Of a stretch of 5,395 nucleotides of DNA, positions 1 through 5,395 are shown piece by piece (within the stretch, counting starts at the first letter, position 1; each line of letters starts with the position of its first letter). The notes beneath the pieces are model-generated. The model was not told the DNA's origin. It saw only the letters and a list, made by a program, of their open reading frames with translations, and made no database searches. Origin of the DNA: an uncultured bacterium (GTDB lineage: Bacteria; Bdellovibrionota_C; UBA2361; SZUA-149; CALKYB01). The stretch lies in the NCBI GenBank assembly GCA_938022485.1, contig CALIEE010000022.1:1-5395 (forward strand). Direction: 5' to 3'. A program made the translations under genes and the position numbers.

Positions 1-12
1 GAGCCAGTTCTC

Positions 13-1473
13 ATGTCAGATAAAGTTGAAAGCAAAGTCGCTAGTAAAAAACCTGCTTCAAAGAGCGCAAAGAAAATAACCGAGCCTAAAAGTACAGATA
101 GCCCTGTTCAAAAAGCGTCAGTAGAGAAAGTTTCTAGCAAACCTGGGGCTGAAAGCTTGGGTTCAAAGGTCGCCTCAAGCGAGCCTTTGCAAAATGCTTT
201 GGAAGCTGGTGGGGAGAATCGAAAGTCAGAAATTAGGAAGAAGATTACAGGAACTTCAGAAGTGGATAAAAACAGAAATTACTCAGAGGAGCCCATGGGA
301 GCAAGAATTAAAGTTATTGGAATTGGTGGTGGCGGCGGAAATGCCGTAAATAACATGATCAAAAGTGGTCTTGAGGGAGTAGAGTTTATTGCTGCCAATA
401 CCGATGCTCAAGCTTTGGCATCTTCTAAGGCTGAAAAGACCCTACAGCTCGGTTTTGAACTGACCAAAGGGCTTGGTGCTGGTGCAAACCCTGATGTGGG
501 ACAGGCTTCTGCTGAGGAGAGTATCGAAGAGATTCGAAAGCAGATTGAAGGGGCCGATATGGTTTTCGTCACTGCGGGAATGGGTGGTGGAACTGGTGGT
601 GGAGCAGCTCCAACTGTTGCAAGCATTGCAAAAGAGATGGGTGCCTTGACTGTTGGTGTTGTAACCAAGCCATTCATGTTCGAAGGTAAGCGTCGGATGA
701 CAAATGCTGAAGCTGGCATCAATGCTCTTAAGGAAGAGGTTGATACTCTTATCACGATCCCTAACCAAAGATTGCTCTCAGTTGCTGGAAGAAATACTTC
801 GCTACTAGATACTTTTAATAGTGCGGATGAAGTTCTTTACCAAGCCGTTAAGGGAATCAGTGATCTTATTCTTTTTGAAGGTTTGGTTAACGTCGACTTT
901 GCTGATGTTCGAGCTGTGATGAGCGAGATGGGAATGGCGATGATGGGCTCTGGAGAGGCCGATGGAGAAAATCGTGCAGTGGATGCAGCTGACAAAGCGA
1001 TTTCAAGTCCACTACTTGAAGATATCTCTATCCAGGGTGCTAGAGGAATTCTTATTAACGTTACTGCTGGTCCTGATGTCACTCTTCAGGAAATTAACGA
1101 AGCTGCTGAGCTTATTCATGCCGAAGCTCATGATGATGCTAATATCATCTGGGGTATGGTCATTGATGAAGCTATCGGCGACAAGGTTAGAGTCACTGTG
1201 ATCGCAACTGGCTTCGGTGATGCTCATGATCGAGTGGGTGGGCTATCTGGAAAAACAGTTACAGGAAGCCGTTCTAGCGGAGGGCGACCTCAGGTTCAAC
1301 CAGCGGCTAAACCGGGTAGGGTTGATGAGACTCGCTTGGATATTCCAACTTATATCAGAGAGAACAGAAAAGAGGCTCCTGAAGTTAAGTTGAAAAAGAT
1401 TTCAGTAATTTCTTCGAACGGTGAGGATGATAAGTACGAAATCCCAACTTTTCTAAGAAGACAGGCTGACTAA
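13..1473 (+). CDS. ftsZ: Cell division protein FtsZ with N-terminal extension and two C-terminal peptide motifs
   Basis: FtsZ is the cytoplasmic tubulin-like GTPase that polymerises into the Z ring and recruits the divisome. Residues 1-94 are a Lys/Ser/Ala-rich, probably disordered extension carrying SKVAS twice (7-11 and 51-55). The conserved core runs from about 95 to 401. It has the nucleotide-binding loop VIGIGGGGGNAVNNM (101-115), the tubulin signature GGGTGGG (191-197, with Gly196 where Thr or Ser is usual), and the T7 synergy loop NVDFAD (293-298) with acidic residues Asp295 and Asp298 that act in GTP hydrolysis. A linker follows, then LDIPTYIREN (442-451) and the terminal YEIPTFLRRQAD (475-486). 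Both resemble the conserved tail that binds FtsA and ZipA-type anchors. At 486 residues it is about 100 longer than E. coli FtsZ. The ATG at 13 keeps the whole open frame; only GAG, 9 bases upstream, hints at a ribosome site cut by the window edge. An in-frame ATG at 295 would give a standard 392-residue protein. The identity is certain; the start is less so. Confidence 0.98.
   Translation: MSDKVESKVASKKPASKSAKKITEPKSTDSPVQKASVEKVSSKPGAESLGSKVASSEPLQNALEAGGENRKSEIRKKITGTSEVDKNRNYSEEPMGARIKVIGIGGGGGNAVNNMIKSGLEGVEFIAANTDAQALASSKAEKTLQLGFELTKGLGAGANPDVGQASAEESIEEIRKQIEGADMVFVTAGMGGGTGGGAAPTVASIAKEMGALTVGVVTKPFMFEGKRRMTNAEAGINALKEEVDTLITIPNQRLLSVAGRNTSLLDTFNSADEVLYQAVKGISDLILFEGLVNVDFADVRAVMSEMGMAMMGSGEADGENRAVDAADKAISSPLLEDISIQGARGILINVTAGPDVTLQEINEAAELIHAEAHDDANIIWGMVIDEAIGDKVRVTVIATGFGDAHDRVGGLSGKTVTGSRSSGGRPQVQPAAKPGRVDETRLDIPTYIRENRKEAPEVKLKKISVISSNGEDDKYEIPTFLRRQAD
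285..297 (+). promoter_or_regulatory. Possible internal translation start of ftsZ (purine-rich site plus ATG 295)
   Basis: AGAGGAG at 285-291 lies 3 bases before an in-frame ATG at 295-297. This ATG begins exactly where the FtsZ core begins (MGARIKVIGIG), as in ordinary FtsZ proteins. The spacing is shorter than optimal, so use is uncertain. It is either an alternative start giving a 392-residue FtsZ or simply codon 95 of the long form. Confidence 0.3.
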
Positions 1474-1508
1474 AAGTCTTTAGAAAGTTTGTTCTTAAAG
1501 AGAATTAG

Positions 1509-1538
1509 AAAGCCGCTCTTTGAGCGGCTTTTTTTTTT
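1509..1538 (+). terminator. Intrinsic terminator downstream of ftsZ
   Basis: A perfect 10-bp stem, AAAGCCGCTC (1509-1518) against GAGCGGCTTT (1522-1531), has a TTT loop and runs directly into ten consecutive T residues (1529-1538). This is a textbook Rho-independent terminator for plus-strand transcription. It starts 35 bases after the ftsZ stop codon. It makes ftsZ the last gene of its transcript and shields the convergent gene at 1662-2468. On the opposite strand only three U residues follow the stem, so it should work poorly in that direction. Confidence 0.95.
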
Positions 1539-1595
1539 GCTTCAGTAAGCTTGGCTCATTTGGAATGGAGGGTGGTGAGTGAAATTTTGCAAATA

Positions 1596-1654
1596 TTGGA
1601 TAATGACAAAAGCCGAAAAACATCTGTTAAGAAACAACCTCTGACATTATCCAA
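1596..1654 (-). repeat. Inverted repeat forming a 3' hairpin after the minus-strand membrane gene
   Basis: TTGGATAATG (1596-1605) is perfectly repeated in inverse as CATTATCCAA (1645-1654). Read as minus-strand RNA, the arms extend to 17 positions (1638-1654 against 1596-1612), with one mismatch and two G-U pairs. Read as plus-strand RNA, those G-U pairs become A-C mismatches, so the structure favours the minus transcript. The arm begins 7 bases after the stop codon of the 1662-2468 gene. No U-run follows, so it is not a classical intrinsic terminator. It could stabilise the 3' end or act in factor-dependent termination. Confidence 0.5.
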
Positions 1655-1661
1655 GTTACAA

Positions 1662-2468
1662 CTATCGATTCCGCACGAGGCTTGAAAGCAATTTTACCTG
1701 ACTTTTTTCTTTCGAGAGGTCTAAGACAATTGCATTTCTTCGATCTATTGGTGGAGACCTTCCAGTATCGCTATAAGAAAGCAGCAGCTCACTTACTGCA
1801 TGGTCACAGGGTAGATATGGAAGCATTTTAGAGTCTTGGTTGAAAAATACTTTAAACCGAACTTGATTATCTTGCTCTCCAATTGCTGGATCGCAATTTC
1901 CACCAACACGACCAACTAACTGCGGGGCAATTAGATACTGGCCTTGAGACTCCAAAAACTCAGTCTTACTCAAGTTTTCAAGATATCTCATTTCCTGATT
2001 CTCAAAGGAATCTCCGAGAAAGTAAATGAAACATGTAGGAAGGAAAACGAGCATCATCGCAGGAAACATCCAGTTCGAGTATTCATTTTCGACCAGTTTT
2101 TTTGCCTTGTTTTTTCTAGTCCTTATTTCGGTCCTGGTAGTAAGAAACAACCAGGAAACGGCTATGTGTAGAAAAGCAAAAATGACTATTCTCTGCCAAG
2201 CGTCTAGGTAGGTTTCTGAGCTAGCTTCTACCCATATTAGAAGAGTTAAGAAGAGAAGTATCGTTCTGGTAACTCTAGTCCAGGTACAGGTAAAGACATC
2301 TTCGCCATAATTTGCAATGAGATTTGCTCTGAACTCAACGATGGTCTGGCCTAGATATGGTAATCCTGCCATAACGAAAGTTGGCCGAAATAACATTAGC
2401 TTTATGGGCAATGTAGCCGCAATTACTGCTGATATTACCAAGGCATTATCTATCATATTTAGTTCCAA
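1662..2468 (-). CDS. Hypothetical four-helix membrane protein with predicted periplasmic C-terminal domain
   Basis: I do not recognise this family. Numbered from the TTG at 2468, the product has 268 residues. Hydrophobic segments lie near 8-27, 66-80, 94-111 and 133-151. A basic stretch, RTEIRTRKNKAKK (112-124), sits between segments 3 and 4. By the positive-inside rule this places that loop in the cytoplasm and both the N-terminus and the roughly 115-residue C-terminal domain (152-268) outside the inner membrane. That soluble domain has two cysteines, Cys192 and Cys221, that could form a disulfide. I chose TTG 2468 because AAAGGAG lies 9 bases upstream. ATG 2456 (264 residues) has only a weak GGA 7 bases before it. 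The frame is open to a TTG at 2516, which lacks any ribosome site. The gene is convergent with ftsZ. No catalytic motif is visible, and no function is assigned. Confidence 0.8.
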   Translation of the reverse strand: MELNMIDNALVISAVIAATLPIKLMLFRPTFVMAGLPYLGQTIVEFRANLIANYGEDVFTCTWTRVTRTILLFLTLLIWVEASSETYLDAWQRIVIFAFLHIAVSWLFLTTRTEIRTRKNKAKKLVENEYSNWMFPAMMLVFLPTCFIYFLGDSFENQEMRYLENLSKTEFLESQGQYLIAPQLVGRVGGNCDPAIGEQDNQVRFKVFFNQDSKMLPYLPCDHAVSELLLSYSDTGRSPPIDRRNAIVLDLSKEKSQVKLLSSLVRNR

Positions 2469-2477
2469 GATCTGGAG

Positions 2478-2484
2478 CTCCTTT
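2478..2484 (-). promoter_or_regulatory. Ribosome binding site deciding the start of the four-helix membrane protein
   Basis: On the minus strand AAAGGAG occupies 2484 to 2478. It is 9 bases from the TTG at 2468 and 21 from the ATG at 2456. The spacing supports the TTG start, although the ATG cannot be excluded. Confidence 0.5.
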
Positions 2485-2580
2485 GCTGTGAAATTATTGT
2501 TATTAAACCCCTTCAAAATACGAAGCGAGTTTCAGGTAGGTAGGGCGAACAACGCACCTAAAGCTCACTTCTCCTTAAGG

Positions 2581-2653
2581 CTTTTGTCATTTTTCAGAAG
2601 TTTAGAGTGGTTAGGGGAAAAGTAACCTGGCCAAATTCTGAAAAAGACAAAAG
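2581..2653. repeat. Near-perfect 18/19-base inverted repeat in the leader region
   Basis: CTTTTGTCATTTTTCAGAA (2581-2599) is matched in inverse by TTCTGAAAAAGACAAAAG (2636-2653), with a single bulged base and a 36-base loop. It lies 113 to 185 bases upstream of the start of the minus-strand gene ending at 1662. A match this long and this close is unlikely by chance. It could be a leader hairpin, a small RNA, a binding site for a dimeric regulator, or the remains of a mobile element. No poly-U tail follows on either strand, so it is not a classical terminator. Confidence 0.6.
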
Positions 2654-2815
2654 TTAGGACTACTCGTAACGGGAGTGGAAAATGGTAGAGAGCTGGAGGC
2701 GAGAATTTTAGATTAAATTACTGTCTTTCTCAAGCTGGGGTTTTTGAAAAATATCAGGCAGCTTAGGGCTAACTGAAGATAGCGGGATTTCTGGGCTATT
2801 GTATTTTAAATAGGA

Positions 2816-2853
2816 GGGCGTCAGAGCAGGAATCTGCTCTGTTGGGTAAGCCC
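2816..2853 (-). repeat. GC-rich hairpin downstream of the six-helix membrane protein gene
   Basis: CAGAGCAG (2822-2829) and CTGCTCTG (2834-2841) form a perfect 8-bp stem with a GAAT loop. An outer AGGGC/GCCCT pair (2816-2820 and 2849-2853) can close around it through an internal loop. It lies 26 to 63 bases past the stop codon of the 2879-3418 gene. It may mark that gene's 3' end. No U-run follows on the minus strand, so intrinsic termination is not supported by sequence alone. Confidence 0.45.
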
Positions 2854-2878
2854 TCAACCCCCACCTGCAAATGAAACC

Positions 2879-3418
2879 TCAATAATCCTGAAAAACTTCA
2901 TAGAGAAAAACTATAGCGGCAAAAGTAAGCATCAAATGAAACACGGACTCCGAAAATAGAAGCGCTGCCAAAAAACAAAATATCATTGTTAGCAAATAAT
3001 CGGCGACCGAATGTAGAAAATAAACTTCAGTTGCTAGCTTGGTGGGGCGCGCAATCACTAATAATAAAAAGAACAAGAGCACGAAAATAAGAATGCCTGT
3101 TCTGCCTAGCGATTGACCAAATTCCTCCTTAAAATCGAAGCCGTAGGTATGGTTTATCAGCAATAAACTTACAATCACGCCTATCAATAGAAAGCGATTC
3201 CATATTACGCTTCCATCAAGATAACAATTATTCAGTTTCTTGATTAAATGTTGAGCTACTACCACATATACTAGAGTCATCAGGAACAATGATTTCGATA
3301 CAAATTCAACAGTCAATATGCCGGCGAATGAGCAAAGTGCAACGAGTCCGGATAAATATGCCGTTGGGTAAAACTTCTCTACAATTAAGCGATCGACCTT
3401 AGTTTGTATGTAAGTCAC
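2879..3418 (-). CDS. Hypothetical six-helix integral membrane protein
   Basis: This encodes a 179-residue, very hydrophobic protein that I cannot place in a family. Probable membrane helices lie near 20-37, 43-58, 76-91, 107-123, 139-156 and 158-175. Lys60-Lys61 after helix 2 and Arg124 to Lys127 after helix 4 fit a topology with both ends in the cytoplasm. The N-terminal 18 residues are amphipathic and cytoplasmic, with no cleavable signal. No transport signature, metal-ligand cluster or catalytic motif stands out. The start is a GTG at 3418, supported by AAAAGG 8 bases upstream; the next in-frame Met is residue 47, inside helix 2. The gene is divergent from the radical SAM gene across 322 bases and tandem with the other membrane gene after a 410-base gap. 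The reading frame is intact. It is probably a real gene of unknown function. Confidence 0.8.
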   Translation of the reverse strand: MTYIQTKVDRLIVEKFYPTAYLSGLVALCSFAGILTVEFVSKSLFLMTLVYVVVAQHLIKKLNNCYLDGSVIWNRFLLIGVIVSLLLINHTYGFDFKEEFGQSLGRTGILIFVLLFFLLLVIARPTKLATEVYFLHSVADYLLTMIFCFLAALLFSESVFHLMLTFAAIVFLYEVFQDY

Positions 3419-3426
3419 GGTTAAAA

Positions 3427-3432
3427 CCTTTT
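3427..3432 (-). promoter_or_regulatory. Ribosome binding site supporting the GTG start of the six-helix membrane protein
   Basis: AAAAGG on the minus strand (3432 to 3427) lies 8 bases before the GTG at 3418. This is the only plausible start that keeps the first membrane helix. A GATAAT at 3456-3451 on the same strand could be a -10 element giving a leader of about 25 bases, but no matching -35 is seen. Confidence 0.5.
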
Positions 3433-3564
3433 GTGAAAATGAGCTCTAAAATTATCATCAAATATGGAGTAATGGAATGGGGTTGAAACCATTACTGATT
3501 AGCTAGTGATATTTTTAGACTCTTGAGGCTAGTTCTAACTTATCTAAACCATTAAAGTTGCAGT

Positions 3565-3573
3565 TGGTATAAT
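3565..3573 (+). promoter_or_regulatory. Extended -10 promoter candidate for the radical SAM gene
   Basis: TGGTATAAT matches the extended -10 consensus TGnTATAAT perfectly. No TTGACA-like -35 lies 16 to 18 bases upstream, which extended -10 promoters tolerate. Transcription would begin near 3580 and leave a leader of about 160 bases before the ATG at 3741. The AT-rich setting makes chance matches possible. Confidence 0.4.
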
Positions 3574-3740
3574 GGGCTTAGATAGCCATATTCACACTGT
3601 GAGGCGTTGAAACTTTAATTTGTTGGAACGACTATCCAGATAAAACCAGCTAAAACGGCAACTTAGCTTCTATGAGGTTCGGTATATTCTGGTATTCATA
3701 GAAATTCGCTGGGATTTCTGCTAAAAGCTGCTGCTCTAAT

Positions 3741-5395
3741 ATGGATGAACGAGCCTATAATCTTTCCCTAAGGAAAAAGGAAAAACTGCTGGTGCCCTTG
3801 GATGCAGCGAGCGGTGACGTGCGCTTGGTAATGGCTTATCCAAATCGTTACTGGATAGCGATGAGTAACCTAGGTTTTCAAGCTGTCTACAGGCTTTTCG
3901 CCGAGCAATCTAGATTCTCGGTTGAAAGGGCATATATGCCGGAGTCTGGAAGTTACTCATCCATTAAGACCTTTGAATCTAACAAACCAATTTCTTCTGC
4001 GGAGATTCTCGCAGTGAGCATTTCTTTTGAAACGGACTATGCCAATGTTCTTCATATGCTGAAGTCTGCAGGTGTTGATCTAAGCAGTTGCTCAGAACTC
4101 TCTAGGAAAGAAAGGCTTAGAAAAGGTCTTGAGCGAGAAGATAAAAATTTTTACCGACCCCTTACAATAGCAGGTGGGGCTGCTGTGACTTTAAACCCGG
4201 AGCCCCTGGCTAACTTTTTTGACCTTATCGTTATTGGGGAAGGAGAAGAAGTGGTTAGAGAAATCTCAGCCACCTACATTGCTTGTCGAGATGGTGGAAA
4301 AAGCTTCGATGAGATGCTTTATGAAATGTCAGGACTGGAAGGGGTGTATGTTCCCTCTTTAGTTGAAGCGGAATATGCTGAGGATCAAAGAGTTGAGGAG
4401 TTTAAAAACCTGGGGCACAAAACTTTTCCGATTCAGCGTCGCTTCGTAAAAGACATTTCTAGCTTTCCTTCAACTACTGTTATTCAAACGCCTGAGACTG
4501 AGTTTAAGTCGATGTATATGACTGAAACTGGTCGTGGTTGTGAGGTAGGCTGTAAGTTCTGTGTGGCTGGATATATGTATCGTCCAGTTAGGAAAAGAGA
4601 TGAAAAATCTCTCACCGATACGGTAAAAATCGGTATTGAGTCCGGTGACTCTGTTGGATTTGTAGGAGCTGCTGTTTCTAGCCACCCTAAGATATCTAAG
4701 CTAGCTAGCTCCGTTGCTGCAGCAGGTAAGCGCGCTGCCCTTAGTTCAATTATGAGCCAAAAGGTCACTCCTGAGCTAGCAGGAAGTCTTTCAGAAAGTG
4801 AATACAAGACTGTAGCCTTGGCCCCGGAAGCGGGGAGTGAAGAGCTTCGATTTAGAATTGGTAAAAGGGTTTGTAATGAACAAATTCTTGATGGAGTTCG
4901 CACCCTGGCGAGTGAAGGAATAAGAAATTTTAAACTTTACTTCATTGTAGGTCTTCCGTCTGAAAAACAGGAGGATGTGCAAGCAATTGTGGACTTGGTT
5001 AAAGCCGCCCAAGAAGAGTCCTTGAAAGGAGCAAGGGAGCGAAAAGACGAGTTTAAGGTTGCACCAAAAGTTATTCTTTCAGTTAACCCCTTTATTCCAA
5101 AGTCCTGGACTCCTTTTCAGAGGCATGGATTCTTAGGATTTTCAGGACTTAAGAAAAAGCTCAAGAAAATTCGTTCCGGAGTTGCAAGTCTTCCCAACGT
5201 TGAAATGAAAAACGAATCGCCTAGAGAAAGTTATTTTCAGGCTTTGCTCTCAAGGGGGGACCGTCGAGTAGGGGATCTATTGATTTATCTTAACACTTAC
5301 GACTTAGATTGGCGTTGGCTGGTGAAGAATGGCTCAAGAGAGATAATACCTGGGGTTCCTCCAGCTTCTTTTTATGTCGAAAGAGAAATGAGAGA
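3741..5395 (+). CDS. Cobalamin-binding-domain radical SAM protein (3' end truncated by window)
   Basis: The frame is open for 551 codons and runs off the window. Residues 27-53 (YPNRYWIAMSNLGFQAVYRLF region) and 141-170 (AGGAAVTLNPEP then DLIVIGEGEE) match the N-terminal cobalamin-binding-type Rossmann domain found in many radical SAM proteins. The classical DxHxxG cobalt-ligand motif is absent. The radical SAM core starts with CEVGCKFC; Cys267, Cys271 and Cys274 should bind the 4Fe-4S cluster that cleaves S-adenosylmethionine. Family-typical blocks follow: VGFVGAAVSSHP (305-316), LAPEAGSEELR (360-370), FIVGLPSE (401-408) and VNPFIPKSWTPF (448-459). The protein should be cytoplasmic. Its substrate is unknown; members often act in methylation or related chemistry, but I cannot assign one. 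ATG 3741 is the first start after an in-frame stop at 3699. It lacks a clear Shine-Dalgarno sequence, so a later start is possible; GTG 3792 (codon 18) is one candidate. Confidence 0.93.
   Translation, partial: MDERAYNLSLRKKEKLLVPLDAASGDVRLVMAYPNRYWIAMSNLGFQAVYRLFAEQSRFSVERAYMPESGSYSSIKTFESNKPISSAEILAVSISFETDYANVLHMLKSAGVDLSSCSELSRKERLRKGLEREDKNFYRPLTIAGGAAVTLNPEPLANFFDLIVIGEGEEVVREISATYIACRDGGKSFDEMLYEMSGLEGVYVPSLVEAEYAEDQRVEEFKNLGHKTFPIQRRFVKDISSFPSTTVIQTPETEFKSMYMTETGRGCEVGCKFCVAGYMYRPVRKRDEKSLTDTVKIGIESGDSVGFVGAAVSSHPKISKLASSVAAAGKRAALSSIMSQKVTPELAGSLSESEYKTVALAPEAGSEELRFRIGKRVCNEQILDGVRTLASEGIRNFKLYFIVGLPSEKQEDVQAIVDLVKAAQEESLKGARERKDEFKVAPKVILSVNPFIPKSWTPFQRHGFLGFSGLKKKLKKIRSGVASLPNVEMKNESPRESYFQALLSRGDRRVGDLLIYLNTYDLDWRWLVKNGSREIIPGVPPASFYVEREMR

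Larger units (their letters stand above)
2469..2878. other. 410-base intergenic region between the two minus-strand membrane genes
   Basis: I find no convincing gene here on either strand; only short frames occur. The region contains the long inverted repeat at 2581-2653 and a shorter GC-rich hairpin at 2816-2853. A third, weaker possibility pairs AAGCTG with CAGCTT around an inner TTTTTGAAAAA in about 2733-2765. No clear -35/-10 pair could be identified for the 1662-2468 gene. The spacing and structures suggest that the two membrane genes are separate transcription units or are joined by a long structured leader. Confidence 0.5.
3419..3740. other. 322-base divergent intergenic region with structured leader of the radical SAM gene
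   Basis: No gene is seen; the only plus-strand mini-frames are 9 to 12 codons long and lack ribosome sites. The region holds several inverted repeats. AGTAATGG/CCATTACT lies at 3468-3475 and 3489-3496. ATTAAAGTT/AACTTTAAT lies at 3551-3559 and 3611-3619 and brackets the promoter candidate. The palindrome TCACACTGTGA lies at 3592-3602. Closer to the start codon are three small hairpins that overlap in series: AGCTAA/TTAGCT (3648-3653, 3663-3668), TTCTATGA/TCATAGAA (3668-3675, 3696-3703) and AGAAAT/ATTTCT (3700-3705, 3714-3719). No conserved riboswitch core, including a cobalamin one, was recognised. Confidence 0.5.

Noticed and set aside
408..1227. Several open frames of 71 to 115 codons on the minus strand opposite ftsZ, plus a 79-codon plus-strand frame
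   Set aside because: They lie inside the well-supported ftsZ frame, have no family features or ribosome sites, and their composition follows from ftsZ codon usage.
2457..2516. A longer N-terminus for the four-helix membrane protein from TTG 2516
   Set aside because: No Shine-Dalgarno sequence lies upstream of 2516, the added residues are Asn-rich, and a much better ribosome site lies inside this extension before TTG 2468.
1602..2591. 13-base inverted match (AATGACAAAAGCC at 1602-1614 and its complement at 2579-2591) flanking the membrane gene like terminal inverted repeats
   Set aside because: The match does not extend, there is no target duplication and no transposase, and a 13-base match in 5.4 kb is plausible by chance.
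2317..2625. A 102-codon plus-strand frame overlapping the start of the minus-strand membrane gene
   Set aside because: Most of it is antisense to the membrane protein, the translation shows no domain, and no ribosome site precedes it.
3592..3602. TCACACTGTGA palindrome considered as a CRP/FNR-family operator
   Set aside because: The half-sites are inverted relative to TGTGA-N6-TCACA and have a one-base spacer, so it does not match the CRP consensus. It remains a short palindrome of unknown meaning.
3672..3701. Nine-codon frame in the radical SAM leader as a possible leader peptide
   Set aside because: It has no ribosome site and no run of regulatory codons, and it is too short to tell from chance.
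3580..3740. Cobalamin riboswitch before the B12-type radical SAM gene
   Set aside because: I could not find the conserved B12-box-like core or the expected junction sequences, and the leader is rather short for that class.
4470..5012. Three minus-strand frames opposite the radical SAM core
   Set aside because: They are antisense to conserved radical SAM motifs, and no independent signal supports them.

Overview
The window comes from a bacterium with moderate G+C. It most resembles a Gram-negative of the former deltaproteobacterial or Bdellovibrionota type. That placement is an inference from three things: an FtsZ whose C-terminal tail closely resembles the E. coli one, a cobalamin-binding-type radical SAM protein of a kind I associate with those groups, and multi-spanning membrane proteins with no recognisable family. 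No rRNA, tRNA, CRISPR array, insertion sequence or recognisable riboswitch is visible.

Layout. Positions 13-1473 (+) encode FtsZ, the tubulin-like division GTPase, with a 94-residue disordered extension before the normal core and two copies of the FtsZ C-terminal-peptide motif. A strong intrinsic terminator (1509-1538) closes that transcript. Two minus-strand genes follow. The first, 1662-2468, is a four-helix membrane protein with a predicted periplasmic C-terminal domain and is convergent with ftsZ. The second, 2879-3418, is a six-helix membrane protein. About 410 bases of apparently non-coding DNA with two clear inverted repeats separate them. A 322-base divergent intergenic region (3419-3740) holds an extended -10 promoter candidate and a run of overlapping small hairpins. 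From 3741 (+) to the window end runs a radical SAM protein with an N-terminal cobalamin-binding-like domain; 551 codons are present and its 3' end is cut off.

How the parts relate. FtsZ is an essential division protein, and its terminator suggests it ends a division-gene transcript whose upstream part lies outside the window. The radical SAM gene has its own promoter region. The two membrane genes face away from both neighbours and have no recognised family, so they look like accessory genes lodged between conserved ones. Nothing in the sequence links them functionally to division. I see no clear defence or mobile system. The most unusual items are the architecture of FtsZ, the unassigned radical SAM enzyme, and several structured RNA candidates.
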